A DNA stretch of 64,000 bases from NCBI GenBank assembly GCA_026003615.1, contig BPHQ01000001.1:62001-126000 (forward strand). Direction: 5' to 3'. This DNA comes from Bellilinea sp. Its GTDB lineage: Bacteria > Chloroflexota > Anaerolineae > Anaerolineales > Anaerolineaceae. The position numbers and the translations under genes are program-made. The notes under the pieces are model-generated. The model saw only the letters and a program-made list of their open reading frames with translations, made no database searches and was not told where the DNA came from. This document shows positions 35,855-44,423 of this stretch, piece by piece (position 1 is the stretch's first letter; each line of letters opens with the position of its first letter).

Positions 35855-36625
35855 ATGCTTTTATGTGTGGATATTGGCAACACGAATATCAAGTTTGGTC
35901 TGTTCGCGGGCGACCAAATGTGCTGCCACTGGCGGATCGCAACCGACCGCAACCGGCTGGCGGATGAATACGCGGTTTTACTGCTCAATTTACTGTCCAC
36001 CTCCGGTCTGAGTGCTGCCAATGTGGAGGGGGTTGCCGTTTCTTCGGTTGTGCCGGCGTTGACCCAGGTATTCGAGGAGGTTTCCCGAAATTACCTGAAG
36101 CAGGAAGCGTTGATGATCGCCGATGGTATTGATTTGGGCATGCGGATTAATACGGAGTACCCCAAAGAAGTCGGTACGGATTTAATCGTTAACGCCCTGG
36201 CTGCCCGCCACCTCTACGGTACACCGGTCATTGTGGTGGGATTTGGCACTGCGACCACTTTTTCAGCAGTTTCGACTGAGGGCAATTTCGAAGGGGTTGC
36301 GATTGCACCGGGGATTTTAACCAGCAGCGATTCGCTGTTCCGTGCCACAGCCACCTTGCCGCAGGTTGCGTTGGCTCACCCCCTGGCGGCAATTGGAAAA
36401 AACACGCTGCAATCCATGCGTTCCGGGATTGTGTTTGGTTTTGCCGAGCTGGTTGACGGGATGGTGCGGCGCATTCGCCGGGAATTGGGCAACCATGCGC
36501 GGGTAGTCGCTACTGGCGGGCTGGCAGAATTGATTGCCCCCGAAAGTCAGACGATCGAAATGGTGGAACCCAATCTAGCCCTGATCGGCTTGCGTTTGCT
36601 CTACGAGCGCAATCGGCTCGGTTGA
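35855..36625 (+). CDS. coaX: Type III pantothenate kinase
   Basis: First enzyme of coenzyme A synthesis, ASKHA fold (256 residues). The ATG at 35855 follows GGGGAG with proper spacing. PHOSPHATE 1 is VDIGNTNIKFGLF; EVGTDLIVNALAA and VVGFGTATTFSAVS complete the family signature. The last 51 bases overlap the end of a convergent gene on the minus strand, which is unusual. Confidence 0.94.
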   Translation: MLLCVDIGNTNIKFGLFAGDQMCCHWRIATDRNRLADEYAVLLLNLLSTSGLSAANVEGVAVSSVVPALTQVFEEVSRNYLKQEALMIADGIDLGMRINTEYPKEVGTDLIVNALAARHLYGTPVIVVGFGTATTFSAVSTEGNFEGVAIAPGILTSSDSLFRATATLPQVALAHPLAAIGKNTLQSMRSGIVFGFAELVDGMVRRIRRELGNHARVVATGGLAELIAPESQTIEMVEPNLALIGLRLLYERNRLG

Positions 36626-37693
36626 GGAAGACAAATTGCGCCGTAAAATATCTGCAATGGTCAAATTGTGCCGCTCGGTTAATTGCTGATTGATCATCTC
36701 GATTTGCTTGCGAGGTGAATAAAAGACCTCGCTCCAGCCGTAACCGGCACATGCCGTATCGGCTATCCAATTGCCCGCTTCATCCTGTCCCCACCATTGG
36801 CGGTAATCCTCTTCAAGCTCGGGTCGGATGTGGAGTTCGGGGATGTTAAAGTGGGCCGAGTAGTAATAATCCGGAGGTAACGCGTTGAGCAGGGTTTCAA
36901 AACTATGCACGCGGATATGGATGTTCTCGCTGCCGTCACATTCGGTAATGCGGCACAGCCCACGCAGGGTGGCAAAGGGGGCAATCACTTCTACCCATTG
37001 AATGCGCGGAAAACGCTCTTTGATTTTGTTGATTACCTCGCGCATGACCAACCCGCTGGCAATGCTATCCGCAACAAAAGCAACGGTGATGTTTTCGTGC
37101 TGGATTTTGTTCAAGTCTTTGTCTTTGAAAAGGGTCATTTCGACTTTACGGCTATATACCGGTACACTGCTGTCAAAGACATGGTGAGCATCCAGAATCA
37201 CTTCGTCGCATAAATAGCCGGAGTTGGCATAAATTGCTTCGGTAACCTGATACTTCAATCCTTCACGGGCGATGGGAAATACGGCGATTTGGGTTTGCTG
37301 CTGGCTGGCGAACAGGTTTTGAAAAACCGGTGAAGCGAGCATGCCCTGAATGGCCTGACTGATAAGAAACGAACGTTGTGAACCCATGATCAACTGACCG
37401 GGAAGAGTCAGGCTTTGTATGGATTGGATCTCTTCGGGGCTAAGACCGGTTAAAGCAAGCAAATGGGGGTTGGGTCTGGAAGCATGGGTGTAGATAAATT
37501 GCGCAGTAGCCGGGTTGTGGTAAAGGACCAGATCAATGGAGGTTTGGTTTTCCAAAATCATCCGGCCGGGACGGTAAAAGCCGCTTCCCTTAGTACCGAT
37601 GGTGTAGGGAAGCGGCTCTGTCAGTTTGACCTGACCTGCGGAGCGACCGGGATCATCTTCCGAAAAGTCAAATGGCAAGATAAATTCACTCAT
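36575..37693 (-). CDS. Uncharacterised protein with phosphoribosyltransferase-like segment
   Basis: 372 residues, family not recognised. The middle part has elements like a type I phosphoribosyltransferase: IAVFPIAREGLKYQV resembles a PPi loop and VAFVADSIASGLVMREVI is placed like the PRPP loop (usual vvDDviaTG), with the first acidic residue replaced by Val-Ala-Asp. HHVFDSSVPVYSRKVEM lies between. The C-terminal third is rich in Tyr and Trp. GGAGGTGCTTT precedes the ATG. The 5' region holds a promoter followed at once by a terminator-like hairpin. Alternatives include an unrelated Rossmann-like fold; the enzymatic role is unknown. Confidence 0.7.
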   Translation of the reverse strand: MSEFILPFDFSEDDPGRSAGQVKLTEPLPYTIGTKGSGFYRPGRMILENQTSIDLVLYHNPATAQFIYTHASRPNPHLLALTGLSPEEIQSIQSLTLPGQLIMGSQRSFLISQAIQGMLASPVFQNLFASQQQTQIAVFPIAREGLKYQVTEAIYANSGYLCDEVILDAHHVFDSSVPVYSRKVEMTLFKDKDLNKIQHENITVAFVADSIASGLVMREVINKIKERFPRIQWVEVIAPFATLRGLCRITECDGSENIHIRVHSFETLLNALPPDYYYSAHFNIPELHIRPELEEDYRQWWGQDEAGNWIADTACAGYGWSEVFYSPRKQIEMINQQLTERHNLTIADILRRNLSSSTEPIALVEQTQADQG

Positions 37694-37742
37694 AAAGCAC
37701 CTCCGAAATAATATGCCTGAAAACCCGGCAGGATTTATTTAC

Positions 37743-37789
37743 AAAAAAACAGGCGTGGGGCATTCACTATTTCGTGATTCCACGACCTG
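37743..37789 (-). terminator. Terminator-like hairpin at the 5' end of a transcript
   Basis: On the minus strand CAGG(T)CGTGG ... CCACG-CCTG form a stem with an inner TCAC/GTGA stem, followed by seven U. It begins almost at the predicted transcription start and lies about 50 bases upstream of the 36575-37693 gene, so it either attenuates that gene or ends a ~50-nt RNA. Confidence 0.65.
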
Positions 37790-37797
37790 CCCGAATA

Positions 37798-37826
37798 ATT
37801 CTATCGCATTTGTGAAAAAAAGTTAA
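37798..37826 (-). promoter_or_regulatory. Minus-strand promoter upstream of the attenuator hairpin
   Basis: TTAACT, 17 bases, TAGAAT on the minus strand; transcription would start near 37791, right at the hairpin. Confidence 0.5.
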
Positions 37827-37857
37827 GCCAAAACTGCACATACAAATTTTTAATAAG

Positions 37858-37890
37858 AAAACCCCCGGCTGTTTTGCAGCGGGGGTTTTG
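37858..37890 (-). terminator. Terminator after lipoprotein gene
   Basis: AAAACCCCCG-GCTG/CAGC-GGGGGTTTT stem with one bulge and a 5-base loop, 22 bases after the stop of the minus-strand lipoprotein gene, ending in a T run. Confidence 0.85.
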
Positions 37891-37911
37891 TGAAAATTAT
37901 CTTTCAATGGT

Positions 37912-38382
37912 TTATGAGTCAAATGTACCGATTTCTTCGCCATTGACCAGTATGGTATAACTCCCGGTGGGGAAAGAACCCAGATGATAGGTTACTTCGA
38001 AGGATTCCAGCATTTGAATACAAACCTGCTCTGGGTCAACTACCGAGTAGACCTCCACCAGAATGCGGTTGTTCTCATCCGGCTGATTGGCGACAATTCG
38101 CAATTGATGGCAGGGGGTTGGCAGGTTCCCCTGTAAAACCAGATTGATTTGAACCGGGTAACTTTCCAAAATCAACAGGTCGGCTGAGTCAATAAACACC
38201 TCGCCATGCTGTAAGACCGCGTCACTTTCGAGCGGCTGGAAAGGATTGGCTGCCGCTGGTGTTTCAATGGCGTCGTCGGAAGGACTGACAACCGCGGTGT
38301 CTGGGTCTGCCTCGACGGGAATGGCACAGGCACTAATCAGGAACATCATTCCCATACTCAATAAAACTAATCGAAACATCAT
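37912..38382 (-). CDS. Predicted lipoprotein of unknown function
   Basis: 156 residues. The signal peptide is Met-rich (MMFRLVLLSMGMMFLIS) and ends in a lipobox ISAC, Cys at residue 19. An acidic, Ala/Pro-rich linker follows, then a domain of about 100 residues with beta-strand character and two Cys (PTPCHQLRI and EQVCIQML) that could form a disulfide. No family recognised. It probably sits on the outer face of the membrane. A clear terminator follows. Confidence 0.72.
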   Translation of the reverse strand: MMFRLVLLSMGMMFLISACAIPVEADPDTAVVSPSDDAIETPAAANPFQPLESDAVLQHGEVFIDSADLLILESYPVQINLVLQGNLPTPCHQLRIVANQPDENNRILVEVYSVVDPEQVCIQMLESFEVTYHLGSFPTGSYTILVNGEEIGTFDS

Positions 38383-38488
38383 AGCCTCCTTCTTTGTTGT
38401 TGTACTCAGGACGCTGTAGTTGATTAAATGGTTCCCTCTCCACCAGAAAACTGCTATAATTTTGGTAATAAAACTAAAATTATCGAAA

Positions 38489-38920
38489 ATGAACTTGAAA
38501 TCAACCCTTCAATTCACGGTGGAGATACCGGTTTACCCGGAGCGGGTTTACCGCGCCTGGCTGGATAGTTACGAACATGGTCAATTCACCGGTCAACCGG
38601 CGAATATCCAGGCGGAGGCAGGGGGACGTTTTATTACGCTGAGTGGTCAGGTGAAAAGCAGTCTGATCCGTCTGGTTCCTCATTCGTCCATTGAGCAGAC
38701 CTGGCAGATTGAGGATTTTCCACTGGAAAGTGATTCCAGCATCTTGTTGACACTTCAACCCACGTGCACTGGCTGCGAAGTTCGCCTTCAACACCGCGGT
38801 GTGCCTTTGGAATGGGGTAAAAAATTGCTAAGGTGGTGGGAAGAACAGTATTTCCGCCCGTTGAAAGCCTATTTTGAGGCGATTGTGGGGGATTATGTGG
38901 CAGACATGGGGGATGGCTAA
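38489..38920 (+). CDS. SRPBCC (AHSA1-like) domain protein
   Basis: 143 residues from ATG 38489. The START-like ligand-binding fold is indicated by VEIPVYPERVYRAWLDSYEHGQFTG at the N terminus, a Gly-rich turn AGGRFITLSGQV, and a C-terminal amphipathic helix WGKKLLRWWEEQYFRPLKAYFEA. This group includes activators and ligand-binding proteins; no specific role can be given. No strong ribosome-binding site is visible before the ATG. A TATAAT box lies 28 bases upstream. Confidence 0.78.
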   Translation: MNLKSTLQFTVEIPVYPERVYRAWLDSYEHGQFTGQPANIQAEAGGRFITLSGQVKSSLIRLVPHSSIEQTWQIEDFPLESDSSILLTLQPTCTGCEVRLQHRGVPLEWGKKLLRWWEEQYFRPLKAYFEAIVGDYVADMGDG

Positions 38921-39063
38921 ATTTGCCGGGTAACAAAGAGAAAGAATAGGAAGTACGGCTGACCCCATTCCTATTTTCGGTCACAATCAGGCAACGGCTA
39001 TTTTGCTTCACCCGAGTCGGTGATAAGATGAAATAAATCACCTTCTCTATTGGAGTTAATGCC

Positions 39064-39930
39064 ATGCAAATCGTCACCGATCGGGGTTGTGATCTCTCTC
39101 ACCAGCAATTAGAGGGATTGCCTCCACTTCATTACGTACCAATGAAACTGACACTGGCGGGTAAGACATATTCCAGCGGGGAAGACCTTTCCTCTGAGGA
39201 TTTTTACCGATTGTTGGAAGCAACCGGTGAGTATCCAACTACTTCTCAGGCCGGCACAGGGGATTTTGTGGAACTTTACCAACGGCTTGCTCAGGATGAC
39301 CCGGAGATTTTATCCATTCATATTTCCTCCGGCTTGAGCGGCACGCTTAACTCTGCCCGTGTTGCGGCTGGAATGGTACCCGAAGCGCGGGTGACCCTGT
39401 GGGACACGATGACCCTTTCTGCGCCAGAGGGCTGGCAGGTCGAAGCCGCCGGACGGGCGATTAAAGCAGGTTGGGAATTAAAAGAAATTATTGCCGTGTT
39501 GGAAAAGGTGCGCAGCCTGACCACTGGCTTTTTTACGCTGGACACCATGAAATATCTCATCCATGGAGGACGCATCAGTCATCTCAAAGGGCTGCTTGCT
39601 TCGCTGTTGAACATTCGACCGGTCATCTCGGTATCCAAGGAAGATGGGCGGTATGTGACGATGGCTCAGGAACGCACTTTCCGCCGTGCCATTCAGCGCA
39701 TGGCGCAGGAAGTGATCAAGATGTATCCACAATCCCGGAAACTGCGCTTGCAGTTGATTCATGGTGACAATCCAGCCGGCATTGAAATGTTACGAGAGGC
39801 GATGGAAAGCCTTGTTGAATGTGAATGGCTGCCACCGGTCACTGTTGGGGCAATTTTGGGCGCGCACACCGGCAGTTCGCTGGTAGGGATTTGCGCCGCT
39901 CCGGCCGAACTGTCCGATTTGCTCCCTTAA
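39064..39930 (+). CDS. DegV-family fatty-acid-binding protein
   Basis: Two-domain lipid-binding protein (288 residues), counterpart of FakB, which presents fatty acids to the kinase FakA. MQIVTDRGCDLSHQQL opens the family pattern; PTTSQAGTGDFVELYQRL, SIHISSGLSGTLNSARVAA and LIHGGRISHLKGLLASLLNIRPV follow; HTGSSLVGI is the conserved C-terminal motif. TTGGAG lies upstream of the ATG. No FakA homologue is adjacent. Confidence 0.93.
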   Translation: MQIVTDRGCDLSHQQLEGLPPLHYVPMKLTLAGKTYSSGEDLSSEDFYRLLEATGEYPTTSQAGTGDFVELYQRLAQDDPEILSIHISSGLSGTLNSARVAAGMVPEARVTLWDTMTLSAPEGWQVEAAGRAIKAGWELKEIIAVLEKVRSLTTGFFTLDTMKYLIHGGRISHLKGLLASLLNIRPVISVSKEDGRYVTMAQERTFRRAIQRMAQEVIKMYPQSRKLRLQLIHGDNPAGIEMLREAMESLVECEWLPPVTVGAILGAHTGSSLVGICAAPAELSDLLP

Positions 39931-39967
39931 GATTGTTCGGCTGCTGCGTTGGCAGAGATATTTCCTG

Positions 39968-40000
39968 AATCGGCTTGCGAATAACCCCGACAGGCCGATT
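39968..40000 (+). terminator. Hairpin after the degV-family gene
   Basis: AATCGGC...GCCGATT (7-bp outer stem, extended by TG/CA after mismatches) followed by TCTAATTTCTAAT. The U run is interrupted, so strength is uncertain. Confidence 0.5.
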
Positions 40001-40099
40001 TCTAATTTCTAATAGATTTATAAAATTTTTTGGTGAAAACCGGTTTCATAAAAGACCACTTTGTTGATAAACTTGTCTAAAATAGAATTTGGAGTAGCG

Positions 40100-40876
40100 A
40101 TGAAAATCGTTGTGTGTCTGAAAATTGCGCCCGACCCAGAGGATTTGGAAATTGGCAGCGACGGTTCGGTTAGCACGACTCATGCCGAATGGACCATCGG
40201 CGGTTTTGACTTACCGGCACTGGAAACAGGCGTCCGCCTGGCGGAAATGCATGGCGGTAAGGTGATTGCCCTCTCCGTTGGGCCGCCAGATATCAATCAA
40301 TCAAAAATTAGAAAAGATATTCTCTCGCGAGGCGCTGAGGAACTCGTACTGGTTGTGGATGAATCCCTGCGAGATGCCTCTACCGCCGAAACAGCCCGGG
40401 TGTTGACAGCTGCCATTCAAAAGATGGGGGATGTACAACTGGTTCTTTTCGGTGAAGGCTCGGCTGACCTCTACTTTCAACAGACCGGTGTGCAGGTTGG
40501 TGAACGGCTTGGGTGGGTCAGTTTGAATGCTGTTCGGGATGTTCGATTGAAAGCAGAAGGGACATTGCAGGTGCAGCGGGTACTTGAACAGGAGATTCAA
40601 GTAATCGAAGTGCCGCTGCCAGCCGCCCTTTCAGTGACCTCAGATATTTGCGAGCCGCGGCTGGCTTCGATGCGGGAAATTCTCCGAGCATCCAAAAAGC
40701 CGGTTTTGGAATGGTCTCTTGCCGATGTGGGCATCGAAAGTCTTGCACCTTCGGTGGAAATTCTTGCGGTGAAGGCACCCCCGCGCACTGCCCGCAAGGC
40801 GATCCTTCTGGACGGTTCGGTAGAGGAAGCGGTCAGGTTGCTGGTGAGTCATCTGAAAAAAGAAGGAGTGCTATAA
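40100..40876 (+). CDS. fixA: Electron-transfer flavoprotein beta subunit (FixA type)
   Basis: Small ETF subunit (258 residues) that binds AMP or a second FAD in bifurcating ETFs. The ATG at 40100 has GGAG 5 bases upstream. KIVVCLKIAPDPED starts the family pattern; GLDLPALETGVRLAE-like GFDLPALETGVRLAEM and the LEQEIQVIEVPLPAALSV segment near residues 170-190 follow. It is the first gene of fixABCX. The complete set implies electron bifurcation from NADH to ferredoxin and quinone. Confidence 0.93.
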   Translation: MKIVVCLKIAPDPEDLEIGSDGSVSTTHAEWTIGGFDLPALETGVRLAEMHGGKVIALSVGPPDINQSKIRKDILSRGAEELVLVVDESLRDASTAETARVLTAAIQKMGDVQLVLFGEGSADLYFQQTGVQVGERLGWVSLNAVRDVRLKAEGTLQVQRVLEQEIQVIEVPLPAALSVTSDICEPRLASMREILRASKKPVLEWSLADVGIESLAPSVEILAVKAPPRTARKAILLDGSVEEAVRLLVSHLKKEGVL

Positions 40877-40887
40877 GGAGGCGGCTG

Positions 40888-41844
40888 ATGATCAATCCGC
40901 AACGGATCTTGGTGGTAAGTGAAGATGTCAACCTGATTGGTGAGCTGATCGGTGCAGCGCGTCGCCTGAATAGCGAGGGTCGGTCTGTGATTGCAGCCGT
41001 CGTAGCGGGTGATCAATCTGCCGTCCGGCGAGTTGCTTCCTTTGGGGTTGATCAGATTTACCAGATCTCCCAGGTGCCAGAAGGCCACCTTGTGGAGGAT
41101 ATCTTTCTGACTTTGTTGGAATTGATTCATCAGTATGAACCGGCCGTTATCTTAATTGGTGCAACAACCACCGGGCGGTTAATCTGCGGCAGGCTGGCAG
41201 CCCGATTGGACCTCAGCGCAATCACCGATGTTCGCGCTTTCGATTGGCATAAAGACGGACTGAAAGCGCGCCATATGATCTTTGCCGGTGGCGCAGAACG
41301 GCTGGAACGACCCCTGCGTATGCCGGTGCTGATGAGCATCGCCAGAGGTCAGCACGAGGTTGAGGTTGTTCCAAATGCCACATCTCCCGAAGTCGTTACT
41401 CTTCCTTTCATAACGCCGCAAAAGAGGGTAGTACTGCTGGAACGCAAGGATTTACCGCCGGTTTCGGTCAATCTGGTGGATGCCAAACGGGTTGTATGCC
41501 TTGGTCGGGGAATAGCCCGCCAGGAGGATCTGGCGCTGGTGGAGAATTTGGCCAAAGAACTGGGAGCAGAAATTGCCTGCACACGCCCACTTTCCGAAGG
41601 GTTGGGCTGGCTCCCGCGCGAACGGTATATTGGAATTTCTGGTGCCCACATTAGGTCTGATTTGTATATCGGGTTGGGCGTTTCTGGCCAGGTTCAACAC
41701 ACGGTAGGAATCACCGATGCGAAAGTGATTGTGGCGGTAAATCGCGACCCCGATGCCCCCATCTTCAAACAGGCCGATTATGGCATTGCGGCCGATTTGT
41801 ATCAGGTATTGCCGGCTCTGATTCAGGCAATCCAGACAGTATAA
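40888..41844 (+). CDS. fixB: Electron-transfer flavoprotein alpha subunit (FixB type)
   Basis: Large ETF subunit (318 residues). The ATG at 40888 follows AAGGAGG; the longer ORF start lies inside fixA. The N-terminal half is a Rossmann-like domain (LVVSEDVNLIGELIGAARRL), and the C-terminal FAD domain has RPLSEGLGWLPRERYIGISG, YIGLGVSGQVQHTVGI and VIVAVNRDPDAPIFKQADYGI, all canonical. It lies 11 bases after fixA and 7 before fixC. Confidence 0.95.
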   Translation: MINPQRILVVSEDVNLIGELIGAARRLNSEGRSVIAAVVAGDQSAVRRVASFGVDQIYQISQVPEGHLVEDIFLTLLELIHQYEPAVILIGATTTGRLICGRLAARLDLSAITDVRAFDWHKDGLKARHMIFAGGAERLERPLRMPVLMSIARGQHEVEVVPNATSPEVVTLPFITPQKRVVLLERKDLPPVSVNLVDAKRVVCLGRGIARQEDLALVENLAKELGAEIACTRPLSEGLGWLPRERYIGISGAHIRSDLYIGLGVSGQVQHTVGITDAKVIVAVNRDPDAPIFKQADYGIAADLYQVLPALIQAIQTV

Positions 41845-41851
41845 GGCAACC

Positions 41852-43147
41852 ATGAGCGGTGACAAACTGGATGTGATTGTTGTGGGGGCAGGGGTTGCAG
41901 GCTGCACGGCAGCGCTCTTGCTGGCCCGGCAGGGTTTGGAAGTTGCTTTGATCGAGCGTGGTCCCTTTCCGGGGAGCAAAAATCTCTCCGGAGGGATATT
42001 GTACGGACAGGTTCTTCACCAGATCATTCCCGATTTCTGGGATCAAGCGCCGATCGAGCGATGGATCAACAATCATATCGTTACGTTTCTCACGGATACC
42101 GATTCAATCAGCCTGGATTACAAAACACCCTCGTTCAGTCAACCTCCGTATAATGCGGTGAGTGTATTACGCTCCAGGTTTGACCGCTGGCTGGCAGAGC
42201 AGGCGGAAACCGCCGGGGCAATCCTGATTCCAGGGATTAAGGTGGATCGGCTTTTACGGAAAGAAAATCGAATCATCGGAATTGCGGCTGGGCAGGAAGA
42301 AATGTTTGCGGATGTGATCATCGCAGCCGACGGCGCAAATTCTTTTCTGGCACAGGAAGCAGGATTGCGCCAACGAATTCCCGAAGAGCATGTTGCCATT
42401 GGGATAAAGGAGGTGATTGCCCTGCCCCGAGAGGTTATTGAAAGCCGCTTCCGATTGGAGGGCAATGAGGGCAGTGCCTATAGTATTGTGGGATCTGCAA
42501 CCCAGGGAATCGCCGGAGGAGGCTTTCTTTACACGAACAGGGAGAGTATTTCCATTGGGCTGGTCATTCAACTGGCGGATCTGATAGAACACCGGATAAA
42601 AATCAACGATATTTTTGACCAGTTTTTAAGTCACCCGTGGATCGCTTCACTGATCAAAGGTGGTAAGGTGGTCGAATATGGAGCGCATCTGGTGCCTGAA
42701 GCCGGCTTGAGGATGATGCCTCGTTTATGGATGGATGGGATGTTGGTGATTGGTGATGCCGCTGGCCTGACGATCAATAACGGGTTTTGGGTGCGCGGCA
42801 TGGATTTAGCCATTGGCTCGGCCATTGCGGCAAGCGAAGCGGTGATCAGGTCTTATCAAAACAAGGATTTCAGTGCGGAAAGTCTGGCGTTCTACGGTCA
42901 AAAACTCGAAAAAAGTTTTGTTATGGCAGATTTGAGGACTTTTTCGCGTGCGCCGCATTTCATGCAAAATGAGCGGCTGTATACTGTCTATCCACAGATG
43001 TTGAGTGAGATTTTGCATCAGATTTATCAGCAGGATGCGCACCCTCATCCACCACTGAGCCGAATTGCTCTTGAGGCGGTTCGGCACAATCCTCTGAGTT
43101 TGTGGGATGTACTCAAAGACCTTTGGAACGGAGGCCGGGCTTTATGA
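41852..43147 (+). CDS. fixC: ETF-quinone oxidoreductase-like flavoprotein FixC
   Basis: FAD enzyme of 431 residues that passes electrons from the ETF to quinone. The dinucleotide site is DVIVVGAGVAGCTAALLLARQG; PGSKNLSGGILYG is the FixC/ETF-QO signature; the second FAD contact is MLVIGDAAGLT. Membrane attachment is peripheral. The stop overlaps the start of fixX (ATGA). Confidence 0.95.
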   Translation: MSGDKLDVIVVGAGVAGCTAALLLARQGLEVALIERGPFPGSKNLSGGILYGQVLHQIIPDFWDQAPIERWINNHIVTFLTDTDSISLDYKTPSFSQPPYNAVSVLRSRFDRWLAEQAETAGAILIPGIKVDRLLRKENRIIGIAAGQEEMFADVIIAADGANSFLAQEAGLRQRIPEEHVAIGIKEVIALPREVIESRFRLEGNEGSAYSIVGSATQGIAGGGFLYTNRESISIGLVIQLADLIEHRIKINDIFDQFLSHPWIASLIKGGKVVEYGAHLVPEAGLRMMPRLWMDGMLVIGDAAGLTINNGFWVRGMDLAIGSAIAASEAVIRSYQNKDFSAESLAFYGQKLEKSFVMADLRTFSRAPHFMQNERLYTVYPQMLSEILHQIYQQDAHPHPPLSRIALEAVRHNPLSLWDVLKDLWNGGRAL

Positions 43148-43428
43148 ATCGCTTATCGGTTAATGAAAGACTTGCCCTCAATAAATATGAACTGGATGAT
43201 GGACACCCACACATTGTCGTGAACAATGAGGTGTGTGAAGCGGAGTGTAAAATTCGGGCGTGTTTGTTCGTTTGCCCGGCGAATGTTTATAGCGAACAGG
43301 ATGGGAAAATTGTTGCGGATTGGGCTGGCTGTCTGGAATGCGGTACCTGTACGGTAGCCTGTCCGCCGCAGGCATTGCACTGGGAATATCCCCGCGGCGG
43401 TTTTGGCATTCTCTACCGGCATGGTTAA
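43144..43428 (+). CDS. fixX: FixX ferredoxin-like protein
   Basis: A 94-residue iron-sulfur protein. One cluster motif is CLECGTCTVACP; a second set of Cys in CEAECKIRACLFVCP precedes it, as in FixX proteins. The ATG at 43144 overlaps the fixC stop. It completes fixABCX, which in nitrogen fixers and anaerobes couples NADH oxidation to ferredoxin and quinone reduction. No nitrogenase is in the window, so reduced ferredoxin must serve another use. Confidence 0.94.
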   Translation: MNRLSVNERLALNKYELDDGHPHIVVNNEVCEAECKIRACLFVCPANVYSEQDGKIVADWAGCLECGTCTVACPPQALHWEYPRGGFGILYRHG

Positions 43429-43532
43429 GCGCTGAGTTTAAGGGGTAATTTCGGGGGTAATGGTCTTTCCTTTTCTGGTAAACTGGTCACGGAAAGCTTT
43501 CAGCCAGCAATCACCTGCGTTGAGGAGGACGT

Positions 43533-44408
43533 ATGCCCGCCAGAAGAGCCATGTTGTATGTGCCTGCCGATGATGTACGAAAAATCCAAAAAGCGGCTGG
43601 TCTGGATGTAGATAGCATCTGTCTGGATATTGAGGATGGCGTGGCGGTGAACCGTAAGTCAGCCGCGCGTGAAAATATTGGCGCCGCGCTGCGCACGCTC
43701 CATTTTGGGCGTTCGGAACGGCTGGTACGGATCAACCCGTTGGGTTCGGGATTGGCGGAAGAGGATTTGCGAGCCGTACTGCCGGCTCGACCGGACGGGA
43801 TTGTGCTGCCAAAAGTTGAAGGGGCAGAGGAGGTTCGGTGGGTTTGTCAATTCCTTGCTGCCACCGAAAACGCCAACGGTTGGAAAAGCGGTTCAATCGG
43901 ACTGCTGGTGTTGATCGAAACACCCCAGGCGGTTTTGAATTTGCGGGAAATCTGCTCGGCAGACTCCCGCTTGCAGGGTTTGATTTTCGGTGCAGAAGAT
44001 TTTGCGGGAAGCATTGGCGCCCTGCGCAGCCGCGATGCTCTTGAGTTGTTGTATGCCCGTAGTACGGTGGTAATTCATGCTGCAGCGTATAATTTGCAGG
44101 CGATGGACATGGTCTGGTTGGATCTGCAGGATTTGGAAGGGCTGAGGCAGGAGGCACAAGCCGGAGCGGCAATGGGATTCACCGGCAAGCAGATTATCCA
44201 TCCCAATCAGGTTCAACCGGTGCAGGAAGCTTTCACTCCCTCGGAGGAAGCCATCCAATCTGCCAGGCGAATCATCGAGGCTGCGCAGGCTTATCAGCAG
44301 GCGGGTAAAGGCGCTTTTGCGCTGGACGGCAAGATGGTGGATGCGCCGGTGATCAAGGCTGCCCTGCGAGTTCTGGAACGCGCCAAAGCCGCCGGTAAAA
44401 CCGTGTAA
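43533..44408 (+). CDS. HpcH/HpaI aldolase, CitE-like (acyl-CoA lyase family)
   Basis: TIM-barrel lyase of 291 residues in the CitE/malyl-CoA/citramalyl-CoA lyase group, which cleaves or makes C-C bonds in 2-hydroxyacyl-CoA substrates. MLYVPADDVRKIQKAAGL, ICLDIEDGVAVNRKSAARE (metal/catalytic Asp-Glu), VRINPLGSG, VLPKVEGAEEV, IGLLVLIETPQAV and IFGAEDFAG are present. TGFTGKQIIHPNQV is the usual C-terminal motif (here MGFTGKQIIHP). No citrate lyase alpha or gamma gene is adjacent, so a stand-alone acyl-CoA lyase is more likely than citrate lyase. Confidence 0.9.
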   Translation: MPARRAMLYVPADDVRKIQKAAGLDVDSICLDIEDGVAVNRKSAARENIGAALRTLHFGRSERLVRINPLGSGLAEEDLRAVLPARPDGIVLPKVEGAEEVRWVCQFLAATENANGWKSGSIGLLVLIETPQAVLNLREICSADSRLQGLIFGAEDFAGSIGALRSRDALELLYARSTVVIHAAAYNLQAMDMVWLDLQDLEGLRQEAQAGAAMGFTGKQIIHPNQVQPVQEAFTPSEEAIQSARRIIEAAQAYQQAGKGAFALDGKMVDAPVIKAALRVLERAKAAGKTV

Positions 44409-44423
44409 CGGATCGAAAATGGC

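Noticed and set aside
40648-40887. N-terminal extension of fixB in the ORF track
   Set aside because: It lies inside fixA in another frame; ATG 40888 has a strong ribosome site and gives the normal ETF alpha N terminus.
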